From Caballeronia grimmiae (lineage in GTDB: Bacteria; Pseudomonadota; Gammaproteobacteria; Burkholderiales; Burkholderiaceae): a stretch of 64,000 nt of DNA. A model generated the notes under the pieces. The model saw only the letters and a list, made by a program, of their open reading frames with translations, had not been told where the DNA came from and searched no databases. The position numbers and the translations under genes are program-made. The stretch's first letter is position 1; every line of letters begins with the position of its first letter. The stretch covers positions 1 through 64,000 of the forward strand of contig NZ_JFHE01000028.1 in the NCBI RefSeq assembly GCF_000698555.1, given 5' to 3'. This document shows positions 1-7,462 of this stretch, piece by piece.

Positions 1-1945
1 GCTCGCGCAGCGCATCGTCAACGGCGAAGTGCCGGAGACGCTCAAGGGCAAGCGCGTGCTGTCGCTCGACATGGCGGCGCTGCTCGCGGGCGCGAAGTAT
101 CGCGGCGAGTTCGAGGAACGCCTGAAGGCCGTGCTGAACGACATTGCGAAGGACGAAGGGCAGACCATCGTCTTCATCGATGAAATCCACACGATGGTCG
201 GCGCCGGCAAGGCCGAAGGCGCGATGGATGCGGGCAACATGCTGAAGCCTGCGCTCTCGCGCGGCGAGCTGCATTGCATCGGCGCGACGACGCTCGACGA
301 GTACCGCAAGTACATCGAGAAGGACGCGGCGCTCGAGCGCCGTTTCCAGAAAGTGCTCGTGGATGAACCGTCGGTGGAAGCGACCATCGCGATCCTGCGC
401 GGCTTGCAGGAGAAGTACGAGCTTCACCACGGTGTCGAAATCACCGATCCGGCGATCGTCGCGGCGGCGGAACTGTCGCATCGCTATATCACCGACCGTT
501 TTCTGCCGGACAAGGCGATCGATCTGATCGACGAAGCGGCGTCGCGCATCAAGATGGAAATCGATTCGAAGCCCGAAGAGATGGACAAGCTGGATCGCCG
601 TCTCATTCAGCTCAAGATCGAACGCGAGGCGGTGAAGAAGGAAAAGGACGAGGCATCGCAGAAGCGGCTGCAACTCATCGAAGAGGAAATCGAGCGGCTC
701 AACCGCGAGTATTCCGATCTCGAAGAAATCTGGACCGCCGAGAAGGCCGCGGTGCAGGGCAGCGCGCAACTGAAGGAAGAGATTGAGAAAGTTCGCGCTG
801 ACATCGCTCGTTTGCAGCGCGAGGGCAAGCTCGAGAAGGTCGCCGAGTTGCAGTACGGCAAGCTGCCCGAACTCGAAGCGCGGCTGAAGCAGGTCACGCA
901 GGCCGAATCGCAGGAGCAGAACAATCCGACGCGTCCGCGTCTCTTGCGCACGCAGGTCGGCGCGGAGGAGATTGCGGAAGTGGTGTCGCGGTCGACGGGC
1001 ATTCCCGTGTCGCGCATGATGCAGGGTGAGCGCGAGAAGCTGCTGCAGATCGAGGGCAAGCTGCATGAGCGCGTCGTCGGCCAGGATGAAGCGATCGGCG
1101 CGGTGGCCGATGCGATCCGCCGTTCACGCGCGGGTCTTTCCGATCCGAACCGTCCGTATGGTTCGTTCCTGTTCCTGGGGCCGACGGGCGTCGGCAAGAC
1201 GGAACTGTGCAAGGCGCTCGCGGCGTTTCTGTTCGATTCGGAGGAGCATCTTATCCGCATCGACATGAGCGAATTCATGGAGAAGCACAGCGTCGCGCGG
1301 CTGATTGGCGCGCCGCCGGGATACGTCGGTTACGAAGAGGGCGGTTACCTGACTGAAGCGGTGCGCCGCAAGCCGTATAGCGTGATTCTGCTCGATGAGA
1401 TCGAGAAGGCGCATCCGGATGTGTTCAACGTGCTGCTGCAAGTGCTGGACGATGGCCGCATGACCGATGGACAGGGCCGTACCGTGGACTTCAAGAACAC
1501 GGTGATCGTGATGACGTCGAATCTCGGATCGCATGTGATTCAGGGCATGGTCGACGAACCGCACGACAGGGTGAAAGACGCGGTCTGGGAAGAAGTGAAA
1601 CTGCATTTCCGGCCGGAGTTCCTGAATCGTATCGATGATGTCGTGGTATTCCATTCGCTCGATCGGGCGAATATCGAGTCGATCGCGAAGATTCAACTGC
1701 AGCGCTTGCATGACCGGCTGGCCAAGCTGGATATGCAGCTCGATGTGTCGGATGCGGCGCTGGAGCAGATCGCGAAGGTGGGTTATGACCCGGTGTTCGG
1801 TGCGCGTCCGTTGAAGCGGGCGATTCAGCAGGAGATCGAAAATCCGGTGGCCAAGCTCATTCTTGCGGGGCGCTTTGGGCCTAAGGATGTGATTCCGGTT
1901 GATATCCGGGATGGCGAGTTTGTGTTTGACCGGGTGGTGCATTAA
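1..1945 (+). CDS. clpB: ClpB protein disaggregase, partial (3' part)
   Basis: This is a Hsp100 AAA+ disaggregase that works with DnaK to resolubilise aggregated cytosolic protein. The frame is open from base 2, so about 210 residues (the N-domain and first Walker A) lie upstream of the window; 647 residues are visible. In order one sees the NBD1 Walker B ([12 protein letters not shown]), the long charged coiled-coil M-domain, and NBD2 with Walker A GPTGVGKT near base 1180. Walker B of NBD2 ([10 protein letters not shown]) and the C-terminal D2-small domain ([20 protein letters not shown]) follow. The intact M-domain and C-terminus fit ClpB and not the T6SS ATPase ClpV, which matters because an hcp gene lies next door. 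An intrinsic terminator follows the stop codon. Confidence 0.97.
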   Translation, partial: LAQRIVNGEVPETLKGKRVLSLDMAALLAGAKYRGEFEERLKAVLNDIAKDEGQTIVFIDEIHTMVGAGKAEGAMDAGNMLKPALSRGELHCIGATTLDEYRKYIEKDAALERRFQKVLVDEPSVEATIAILRGLQEKYELHHGVEITDPAIVAAAELSHRYITDRFLPDKAIDLIDEAASRIKMEIDSKPEEMDKLDRRLIQLKIEREAVKKEKDEASQKRLQLIEEEIERLNREYSDLEEIWTAEKAAVQGSAQLKEEIEKVRADIARLQREGKLEKVAELQYGKLPELEARLKQVTQAESQEQNNPTRPRLLRTQVGAEEIAEVVSRSTGIPVSRMMQGEREKLLQIEGKLHERVVGQDEAIGAVADAIRRSRAGLSDPNRPYGSFLFLGPTGVGKTELCKALAAFLFDSEEHLIRIDMSEFMEKHSVARLIGAPPGYVGYEEGGYLTEAVRRKPYSVILLDEIEKAHPDVFNVLLQVLDDGRMTDGQGRTVDFKNTVIVMTSNLGSHVIQGMVDEPHDRVKDAVWEEVKLHFRPEFLNRIDDVVVFHSLDRANIESIAKIQLQRLHDRLAKLDMQLDVSDAALEQIAKVGYDPVFGARPLKRAIQQEIENPVAKLILAGRFGPKDVIPVDIRDGEFVFDRVVH

Positions 1946-1983
1946 GGTGTGGTTCGCTCCCTTGCTGCGGGGGGGAGCGGTGG

Positions 1984-2011
1984 AAAGGCAACGGGGGACC
2001 GTTGCCTTTTT
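1984..2011 (+). terminator. Rho-independent terminator of clpB
   Basis: An 11-bp inverted repeat (AAAGGCAACGG / CCGTTGCCTTT) around a GGGA loop is followed by a run of T. It lies about 40 bases after the clpB stop, as expected for an intrinsic terminator. Confidence 0.88.
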
Positions 2012-2115
2012 CTACATCTAGCTTCCCGTTACGCCCTGTTCGCTCCGCTGTGCGTCGACCGACCGCAAAATAAACGGCCACATCGTAACCCTGTCGCCGA
2101 AAAATGACGAAGCGC

Positions 2116-2673
2116 TTATTCTTTAAACGGTCCCTCGTAGGTCATTGCACCTAGCATCGCTCCGCCGCCAATACCGTCGATCAACCCCTCACTGTCGCCA
2201 ACGACGACGATCATCGCCTTGGCGTTGCGCAACAGAAAGCGAGCGAAAAGGCCGGGATTGAGTGTTGCGAGCATCATCACTTTCTGATCGATACCAACGA
2301 AGAGGCACGAACCGCCGACCGCGAAGAGCGCGCCCGCACTAACCTCGGCGTAGATCACTCCGCCTGTGAAGTCATTCGCGATCAGTTCGCGCTCTTCGAT
2401 CAGGGAATAAACCACGCCATAGCTATCGAATTGCGTCGTTCCCCCAGTGCCCGACAGCACAGTACCCCCAGCCCGTCGCCGGAGCCTGAGGTCAGGTAAG
2501 CGTATGCGCTCGGGCAGTCTCTTGCTGATACCGAATCCGAAACCGCCATAGTGAAAGGCGTGCAGTGTTTCTTTCGGGTCTGCCAGCACAATCAACCCGC
2601 CGGACAACAGCACGGTCCCAATGCCTCCACCGCCGGTCGCGGACGTACCAAACTTCCATTCGGAAACGTGCAT
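2116..2673 (-). CDS. Unrecognised glycine-rich protein of the hcp cassette; candidate T6SS effector
   Basis: I do not recognise this 185-residue protein. It starts MHVSEWKF, and its ATG overlaps the stop of the upstream DUF3592 gene (TAATG), with a good AGAGGGA ribosome site, so it is translationally coupled. It has no signal peptide. Several glycine-rich hydrophobic stretches are visible: residues 14-30 (GGGGIGTVLLSGG), 43-49, 69-78, 104-121 and 167-176. A basic patch (LRLRRR, 62-67) lies between them, and a hydrophobic segment runs over 131-158. Such glycine-zipper-like segments are typical of membrane-inserting proteins. Because it is co-transcribed with an Hcp tube protein and a small membrane protein, I infer it may be a pore-forming Hcp cargo. 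That function is a guess; it could equally be a cassette accessory protein. Confidence 0.8.
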   Translation of the reverse strand: MHVSEWKFGTSATGGGGIGTVLLSGGLIVLADPKETLHAFHYGGFGFGISKRLPERIRLPDLRLRRRAGGTVLSGTGGTTQFDSYGVVYSLIEERELIANDFTGGVIYAEVSAGALFAVGGSCLFVGIDQKVMMLATLNPGLFARFLLRNAKAMIVVVGDSEGLIDGIGGGAMLGAMTYEGPFKE

Positions 2674-3074
2674 TATTTCCCTCTGCTGATCGACTGTCCG
2701 AGAAGGCCCGCAACGAGCACCGGGATGCCGACGATGAGCAGAACAAGCGTGTCCCCCCATAGAAGCAGTGGCTGGTTCAACTTCGACATAGCCCTTGGGC
2801 TTTGACGCAGATAGAGGATCTCGATCCGGTCGCCCACTTCGAGACGTTGCAGGCTGCTGGCAGGAACAGAGACACGCTCGCCATCGCGCGTGTTGAATTC
2901 GATGATGGGATGCCGTCCGCTACCGGCGATTAGTCGGATGACTTTCGCTTCGGTCGTTGATGCCGCCGCGATGAAGCTCAGGTTGTTCCATGCCGTGATG
3001 GCAGCGAGGCCGATTAACAGAGCTGCGACGCCGATGGTCACGATATTTGCGGGGCGTTCAGTTTTCCGAAACAT
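2673..3074 (-). CDS. DUF3592-type membrane protein; possible immunity protein
   Basis: This 133-residue protein has a transmembrane helix near residues 11-30 and a second near 105-128. They flank a small beta-rich extracytoplasmic-type domain (IIEFNTRDGERVSVP.., VGDRIEILYLRQSP), the pattern of DUF3592 proteins. The start ATG lies inside the 3' end of hcp (17-bp overlap), and its stop overlaps the start of the next gene, so the three genes form one translationally coupled unit. No biochemical function is known for DUF3592. Its place between an Hcp gene and a putative membrane-active protein makes a membrane immunity role plausible; this is inference. Confidence 0.83.
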   Translation of the reverse strand: MFRKTERPANIVTIGVAALLIGLAAITAWNNLSFIAAASTTEAKVIRLIAGSGRHPIIEFNTRDGERVSVPASSLQRLEVGDRIEILYLRQSPRAMSKLNQPLLLWGDTLVLLIVGIPVLVAGLLGQSISRGK

Positions 3075-3528
3075 TTTTCTTGATGTCGGATTCGGCGCAG
3101 ACCGTGCCAGCGGAGCCGCCCATCGTGTTCTGAAGCACGTATTCCTGCTTAACCTTGGTAAAGGACAGCGTCACATGCTCGTCGTTGAGACTGCCGATCG
3201 CCGACGGATGGCACTTGGTCACGACCACATCGGACATAGTGATCTTGCAGAAATCGAGGGGCACACCGCCAGCCTTGCGCATGGAAAAGACGGCCTTTGA
3301 AATTCGCCGCCCTTCGAGGCAGAACCGCATCAGGTTGGGACTCGAGCGATCAATCTGATGGGCGAATGAAAAATCCGACGCGGTGGCCTTGCCTGCTCCG
3401 CCGCCAGAGCCGGACGTGGCCGGTGCGGAAATCTTCCATTCCCAACTGGAGACCTCAATTTCACCGGGGTGAGTCAAGTCTTGTGACTCGCCTGCGATGC
3501 CGTCGATTTTAATGAACATGTCCGCCAT
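3058..3528 (-). CDS. hcp: Hcp-family type VI secretion tube/effector protein (solitary)
   Basis: Hcp forms the hexameric inner tube of the type VI secretion system and can also chaperone small effectors inside the ring. The 156-residue sequence shows the family hallmarks: start MADMFIKIDGIAGESQD, then EIEVSSWEWKIS, a glycine-rich loop (GSGGGAGKA), DFSFAHQIDRSSPNLM, and MRKAGGVPLDFCKITMSDVVV. The length is normal for the family. A strong AGGAG site precedes the ATG. No tss structural genes occur in the window, so this is an orphan copy that would depend on an apparatus encoded elsewhere. It is the first gene of a three-gene overlapping unit, and its base composition is visibly less GC-rich than the flanks, which suggests acquisition by transfer. 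Confidence 0.93.
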   Translation of the reverse strand: MADMFIKIDGIAGESQDLTHPGEIEVSSWEWKISAPATSGSGGGAGKATASDFSFAHQIDRSSPNLMRFCLEGRRISKAVFSMRKAGGVPLDFCKITMSDVVVTKCHPSAIGSLNDEHVTLSFTKVKQEYVLQNTMGGSAGTVCAESDIKKNVSEN

Positions 3529-3840
3529 GAAAGCTCCTGATATTCGGTGCTTTCAGGGTATCCGTTACGCCTTTGTCGGTGTGTCGAAGTTCGTCAACAA
3601 TACTAATTAATATTGACGGTAACTAAGCTATTCGCACCAAGTTATTCAAACTAGCTTGGTTGAATTCAAGATCGTCGCTACGGGTCATCGAGACGCGACA
3701 ACCCACACACACGGAATCGCCGAAGTTAAGAGGTGCAGCGTGGAGGCCAACATCGCATTGGGCGGTGTGGCGATTTTTCTTTGCCAGCAAACCCTCGAAG
3801 AACAGCCTGCTGCTCTATACAAGCTGCCGTGCAAATAAAA
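3529..3840. other. AT-richer intergenic region upstream of hcp
   Basis: No convincing gene was seen. The stretch at 3590-3660 is strikingly AT-rich for this genome (runs such as TACTAATTAATATTG) and must hold the hcp promoter on the minus strand. I could not pick a confident -35/-10 pair or a sigma-54 site. A short frame starting with TTG at 3656 (60 codons) has no ribosome site and no family resemblance. Confidence 0.6.
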
Positions 3841-3882
3841 ATCGAAAAAGCAAAAGCCCCGCCCGGCTTCGCCGGGTGGGGC
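3841..3882 (-). terminator. Rho-independent terminator of the yidB-like gene
   Basis: A 12-bp hairpin (GCCCCGCCCGGC / GCCGGGTGGGGC with one G:T-type mismatch) has a TTC loop. Read on the minus strand it is followed by TTTTGCTTTTTC. It lies 35 bases past the stop of the minus-strand DUF937 gene. Confidence 0.88.
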
Positions 3883-3916
3883 CTTCAAGTCATCCCAATG
3901 CAGGACGAACCGCGTC

Positions 3917-4372
3917 TTATCCTTGCTTCGGGCTCTCGCTTCCCCCGAACAGCCCGGCGAGGCCGCCCAGCGACCCCAGCACGCCCGTCAGATCCAGCTT
4001 TCCTTCCGGCGGCACTTCGCCGTTCGGCGTGGCACGGTCGACGATATGCGGCAGCACAGTCGCCAGCAATCCCGAAAGCTGATCGCCCGACACGCCCGCC
4101 TTCTGCGCCAGCGCGCCGACATTCTCGGACCCGAGCACATTAGTCAGCAGTCCCGGGCTAATCGGCTTGTTCTCACCCGTGCCGATCCACGACGACACGA
4201 TATCGCCCGCGCCGTTCTGATGAAAACGCTGAATCAGGCCCGCGATGCCGCCAGGCTGGCTGTTGACGAACTCAAGCGCCGCCGCGATCAGCGCGGCCTG
4301 ACCGCCGCCGCTCTGGCCGCCTTGTTGCGACGAGTTGCCGAGGGAGGAGGCGAGGATATCGAGTAGGCTCAT
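3917..4372 (-). CDS. YidB-family (DUF937) protein
   Basis: This 151-residue protein of the YidB/DUF937 family is of unknown biochemical role. It begins MSLLDILASSLGN, has a Q/G-rich linker at residues 15-24, and then the conserved core. The core reads GGIAGLIQRFHQNGAGDIVSSWIGTGENKPISP, followed by LLTNVLGSENVGALAQKAGVSGDQLSGLLATVLPHIVD. The C-terminus is glycine- and leucine-rich. No signal peptide is evident. It is monocistronic on the minus strand, with its own terminator downstream and the comEA-like gene 39 bases upstream. Confidence 0.92.
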   Translation of the reverse strand: MSLLDILASSLGNSSQQGGQSGGGQAALIAAALEFVNSQPGGIAGLIQRFHQNGAGDIVSSWIGTGENKPISPGLLTNVLGSENVGALAQKAGVSGDQLSGLLATVLPHIVDRATPNGEVPPEGKLDLTGVLGSLGGLAGLFGGSESPKQG

Positions 4373-4411
4373 TTCTATCTCACTACAAAAGGTTTCGGGT
4401 AACGTTGCGCT

Positions 4412-4978
4412 TCACAGACCGCTGGCGGCCGTGGCGCTCGCCGCTTTGTCTTTCTTGCGCTTTGATTTGGACGCTTTCGCGTCGCTCGTCGCGGCCGATG
4501 CCGATGCCGCGGCACTCGTCGCGCTCGATTTCTTCTTGCCGGAAGCAGTGGACGGGCCCGACGCCGGCGTCACAGCCGGCGTCCGCTCGTTCGTGGCCGC
4601 GGGCGATGTCGCCGCCGTCGCCGCCGTCGATGACCTGATCGTCGAATTGGGCGCCGCGCCGCCTTGCGGCTTCGTCGACGAGGGCGTCGAAGTCTTGCCG
4701 GTGGGCGGCAGCGACGAGCCGCCGATAGTCAGCCCATTCTCCTCCAGCTTCGCCACCGATTTCGTGCCGAGGCCCTTCACACGGTTCGCGAGGTCGTCGG
4801 CGTCCTTATACGGTCCGTTCTTCGTGCGTTCATCGACGATCGCCTTCGATTTTACCGGCCCAAGCCCTTTCACCGCTTCGAGCGCGGCTTGATCGGCGGT
4901 ATTGACATCGACGGCGGCCAACGCGGCGCCGATGGACAGCATGAACGCAACGCACAGCATCAACAGCTTCTTCAGCAT
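4412..4978 (-). CDS. ComEA-like helix-hairpin-helix DNA-binding protein with long Ala/Ser/Lys tail
   Basis: The 188-residue protein has an N-terminal signal peptide (MLKKLLMLCVAFMLSIGAALA) followed by a tandem helix-hairpin-helix domain at about residues 23-87. The domain (VDVNTADQAALEAVKGLGPVKSKAIV ... GPYKDADDLANRVKGLGTKSVAKL) is that of periplasmic DNA receptors of the ComEA family, which bind incoming DNA during natural competence. Residues 95-188 are low complexity, rich in alanine, serine, threonine, proline and lysine, ending in basic SKSKRKKDK-type sequence. Most short ComEA homologues stop after the HhH domain, so the tail is notable. No other competence genes are adjacent, and a non-competence role cannot be excluded. 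Confidence 0.9.
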   Translation of the reverse strand: MLKKLLMLCVAFMLSIGAALAAVDVNTADQAALEAVKGLGPVKSKAIVDERTKNGPYKDADDLANRVKGLGTKSVAKLEENGLTIGGSSLPPTGKTSTPSSTKPQGGAAPNSTIRSSTAATAATSPAATNERTPAVTPASGPSTASGKKKSSATSAAASASAATSDAKASKSKRKKDKAASATAASGL

Positions 4979-5238
4979 GACGGCACTCCGGACAAAGGAA
5001 TCGAAACAGTGGATCGGAAACGCTCAGGCACGTACCGCCGAAGGAATCAGGCGGGCAACGCCGTCAAGCATAGGACAATTTCCCGCCCTGGGCGTCGACC
5101 GTGGGCATTTTGCATGACCCGGCAGGATGCGCCGCGTTTGCGCCCAATCTTTATCGTCGGAGAGATAAGAAGCCTGCCGCGAAGCAATTGCCGGCGAGAG
5201 AACTTTCGCGATGCCAATGTTCGCGTGATCCAGCCAAC

Positions 5239-7458
5239 CTATTTCGATGCCGGCCCGGCTGTCTTTGCGAACGCACCGCGCACTTCGAAGCCGACCTTGT
5301 CGACCGTTTCGCCGCGCGCATCGACGAGTTCGAGCACATGCCGGCCCGGCCACGGCAGCCAGGCGGCGCGAGCATCGTGCCCGAACGGCTTGCCATCGAG
5401 CCGCCAGACGAGACGGCCGCCGCCCGTGCGTTCGAACCACACGCGCTGGCGCGCGGGCGGAATGTCGGGATCGAGCGCGAAAATCGTGCCGTCGGTCGGC
5501 GCGCCGATTTTCGCGGCCTTGGCGTCGAGGCGCACGGTGCGGGTTGCCGCCGCAGCCGTCGCCGTCAGGCCGATCCGGTCCATCTGCGTGCCGCGCACGA
5601 ACCATTCGTCGCGCGCCGGCTCGATATCGTCCTGATACGCGAGGCGCGTCTTCACGACGCCCGGCGGCGCATCGGGCGCGCGGCTGCCTGCACGCCGATG
5701 CAGATAGTTGACGAGCGCATTCCACGCGGGCGCTGCGCCCGTCACGCCGGAGACGTCCCACATCGGCGCGCCGTCCGCGTTGCCGACCCACACGCCCACC
5801 GTATAGCGCGACGTGAACCCGACCGTCCAGTTGTCGCGCATGTCCTTGCTGGTGCCGGTCTTGACCGCGCTGAACGTGCGGGTGGCGAGCACGCTGTCGA
5901 AGCCGAACGTGCGGGTGCGCGCGTTGTTGTCGGCGAGTATGTCGGTGACGATGAAGCTCGCCTCCGGGCTGAACGCGCGCGTTCCGGCAGGCGCCGCCGG
6001 ATGGTCCGCCAGAGCGAAAACGGGCCGCGCGATGCCCCCGTTCGCCAGCGCCCGATACGCATTCGTAAGCGAGGCGAGCGTCACATCGGCGCTGCCTAGC
6101 GCGAGGCTGAAGCCGTAGTAATCGCCCGCTTGCGACAGCGGCAGGCCCAGCGCGACGAGCGTCTTTGCAAAGCGATGCGGCGTGACCAGCACGAGCGCCC
6201 GCACAGCCGGCACGTTCAGCGACGAGCCGAGCGCCGTGCGCACGCTCACCCAGCCCTTGAAGTCGTGATCGTAGTTCTGCGGGATATAGAGGCCGCCGCC
6301 CGTCGCGAGATCGAGCGGGGCGTCGTTGAGCAGCGTGGCGGCGGTCAGGCGCTTTTCGTCGATCGCCTGGGCGTACAGGAAAGGCTTGAGCGTCGAGCCG
6401 GCCTGACGTTGCGCGAGCACGGCATCGACCTCGGGTGCGTTCGACAAGCCGCCCGCCGATCCGACCCACGCGAGCACCTCGCCCGAAGCATTGTCGATGA
6501 CGATCGCCGCCGCGTCGTGCACGTTGCGCGGATGCGCGCGCGCGTTCAGCTCGGCCAGCGTGCGGGCGAGCGTGTCGCGGGCGAAGCGCTGAAGCCGCGC
6601 ATCGAGCGTAGAACGCGCGCGCGCGCCGGCTGCGGGATGCACTTCACCCGCGACGCGCCGCGCGAAATGCGGCGCGAGCGCATCGTCACCGCGCGCGTAC
6701 GACGGCGCCGAGGCGGTGCGCGTGAGCGTCAGTTGCGCGTAGCTGTCGAGATTGACGCAGGGATCGGCGGCCTTTTGTTTGCCGTCTGCGTGCAAGGACT
6801 GCATGTCGCGCAGGATGAGGCACGCGCGAGCCGCGACCTTCGCATACGGCGCATTCGGCGCGCGCACGAGCGCGGCGGCAAGCGCGGCTTCGCGCTCGTC
6901 GAGGCCCGAAGGCGCCTTGTCGAAGAGCGTCTGCGACAGCGCCGACAGCCCGATGATCTCGCCGCGAAACGGCACGAGGTTCAGATACGCTTCGAGGATC
7001 TGATCCTTGCGCCACGTGCGCTCGAGCCACAACGCGCTGACCGTCTGCTGCGCCTTTTCCGCAAGCGACCGCCGCCCGGACGGCTTTCTGCTTTCATCGC
7101 CGATGAGACCGGTGAGCTGCATCGTCATCGTCGATGCCCCGCGCGTGCGCGTGTTCCACAGGTTGCCCCACGCGGCGGCGGCGGCCCCGCGCCAGTCCAC
7201 GCCCGCGTGCTCGTAGAATCGTTTGTCCTCCGAAACGACGATCGCTTCGCGCAGCGCCGGCGACACCTCCGCAAGCGCGATCCAGTCGCCGCGCCGCGCG
7301 CTCTTGTCGATGCGCGTGCGTTGCAGCGTTTCGCCGTCGCGGGCGAGCAGCAGCCAGTCGGAGCTGCGCCAGTTCGCGCGCACGTCGTCGAAGCTCGGCG
7401 CGGCATGAGCGGCCGCGCAGAGCGCCATCGCGATGACGAAGCAGGCGGCGCGCTTCAC
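5239..7458 (-). CDS. pbpC: Penicillin-binding protein 1C (bifunctional transglycosylase/transpeptidase)
   Basis: This is a class A PBP acting in the periplasm on peptidoglycan. The chosen start is GTG at 7458 (VKRAACFVIAMALCAAAHA, a signal peptide/anchor), 4 bases after the stop of the macroglobulin gene; 739 residues. The GT51 glycosyltransferase domain shows VSEDKRFYEHAGVDWRG and GASTMTMQLTGL. The transpeptidase has S355-T-L-K358, SSLN, and K533-T-G-T. The C-terminal region (after about 610) matches the PBP1C-specific C-terminal domain. Coupling to an alpha-2-macroglobulin gene is the known pattern in E. coli and other Proteobacteria, where the pair is thought to combine wall repair with protease trapping. 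Confidence 0.96.
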   Translation of the reverse strand: MKRAACFVIAMALCAAAHAAPSFDDVRANWRSSDWLLLARDGETLQRTRIDKSARRGDWIALAEVSPALREAIVVSEDKRFYEHAGVDWRGAAAAAWGNLWNTRTRGASTMTMQLTGLIGDESRKPSGRRSLAEKAQQTVSALWLERTWRKDQILEAYLNLVPFRGEIIGLSALSQTLFDKAPSGLDEREAALAAALVRAPNAPYAKVAARACLILRDMQSLHADGKQKAADPCVNLDSYAQLTLTRTASAPSYARGDDALAPHFARRVAGEVHPAAGARARSTLDARLQRFARDTLARTLAELNARAHPRNVHDAAAIVIDNASGEVLAWVGSAGGLSNAPEVDAVLAQRQAGSTLKPFLYAQAIDEKRLTAATLLNDAPLDLATGGGLYIPQNYDHDFKGWVSVRTALGSSLNVPAVRALVLVTPHRFAKTLVALGLPLSQAGDYYGFSLALGSADVTLASLTNAYRALANGGIARPVFALADHPAAPAGTRAFSPEASFIVTDILADNNARTRTFGFDSVLATRTFSAVKTGTSKDMRDNWTVGFTSRYTVGVWVGNADGAPMWDVSGVTGAAPAWNALVNYLHRRAGSRAPDAPPGVVKTRLAYQDDIEPARDEWFVRGTQMDRIGLTATAAAATRTVRLDAKAAKIGAPTDGTIFALDPDIPPARQRVWFERTGGGRLVWRLDGKPFGHDARAAWLPWPGRHVLELVDARGETVDKVGFEVRGAFAKTAGPASK

Positions 7459-7462
7459 GGTG

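Noticed and set aside
1-1945. ClpV, the T6SS-specific ClpB paralogue
   Set aside because: It was considered because hcp is adjacent. The complete M-domain and the ClpB-like C-terminus indicate the housekeeping disaggregase.
3656-3838. 60-codon frame upstream of hcp
   Set aside because: It has a TTG start without a ribosome site, no recognisable sequence and opposite orientation to both neighbours.
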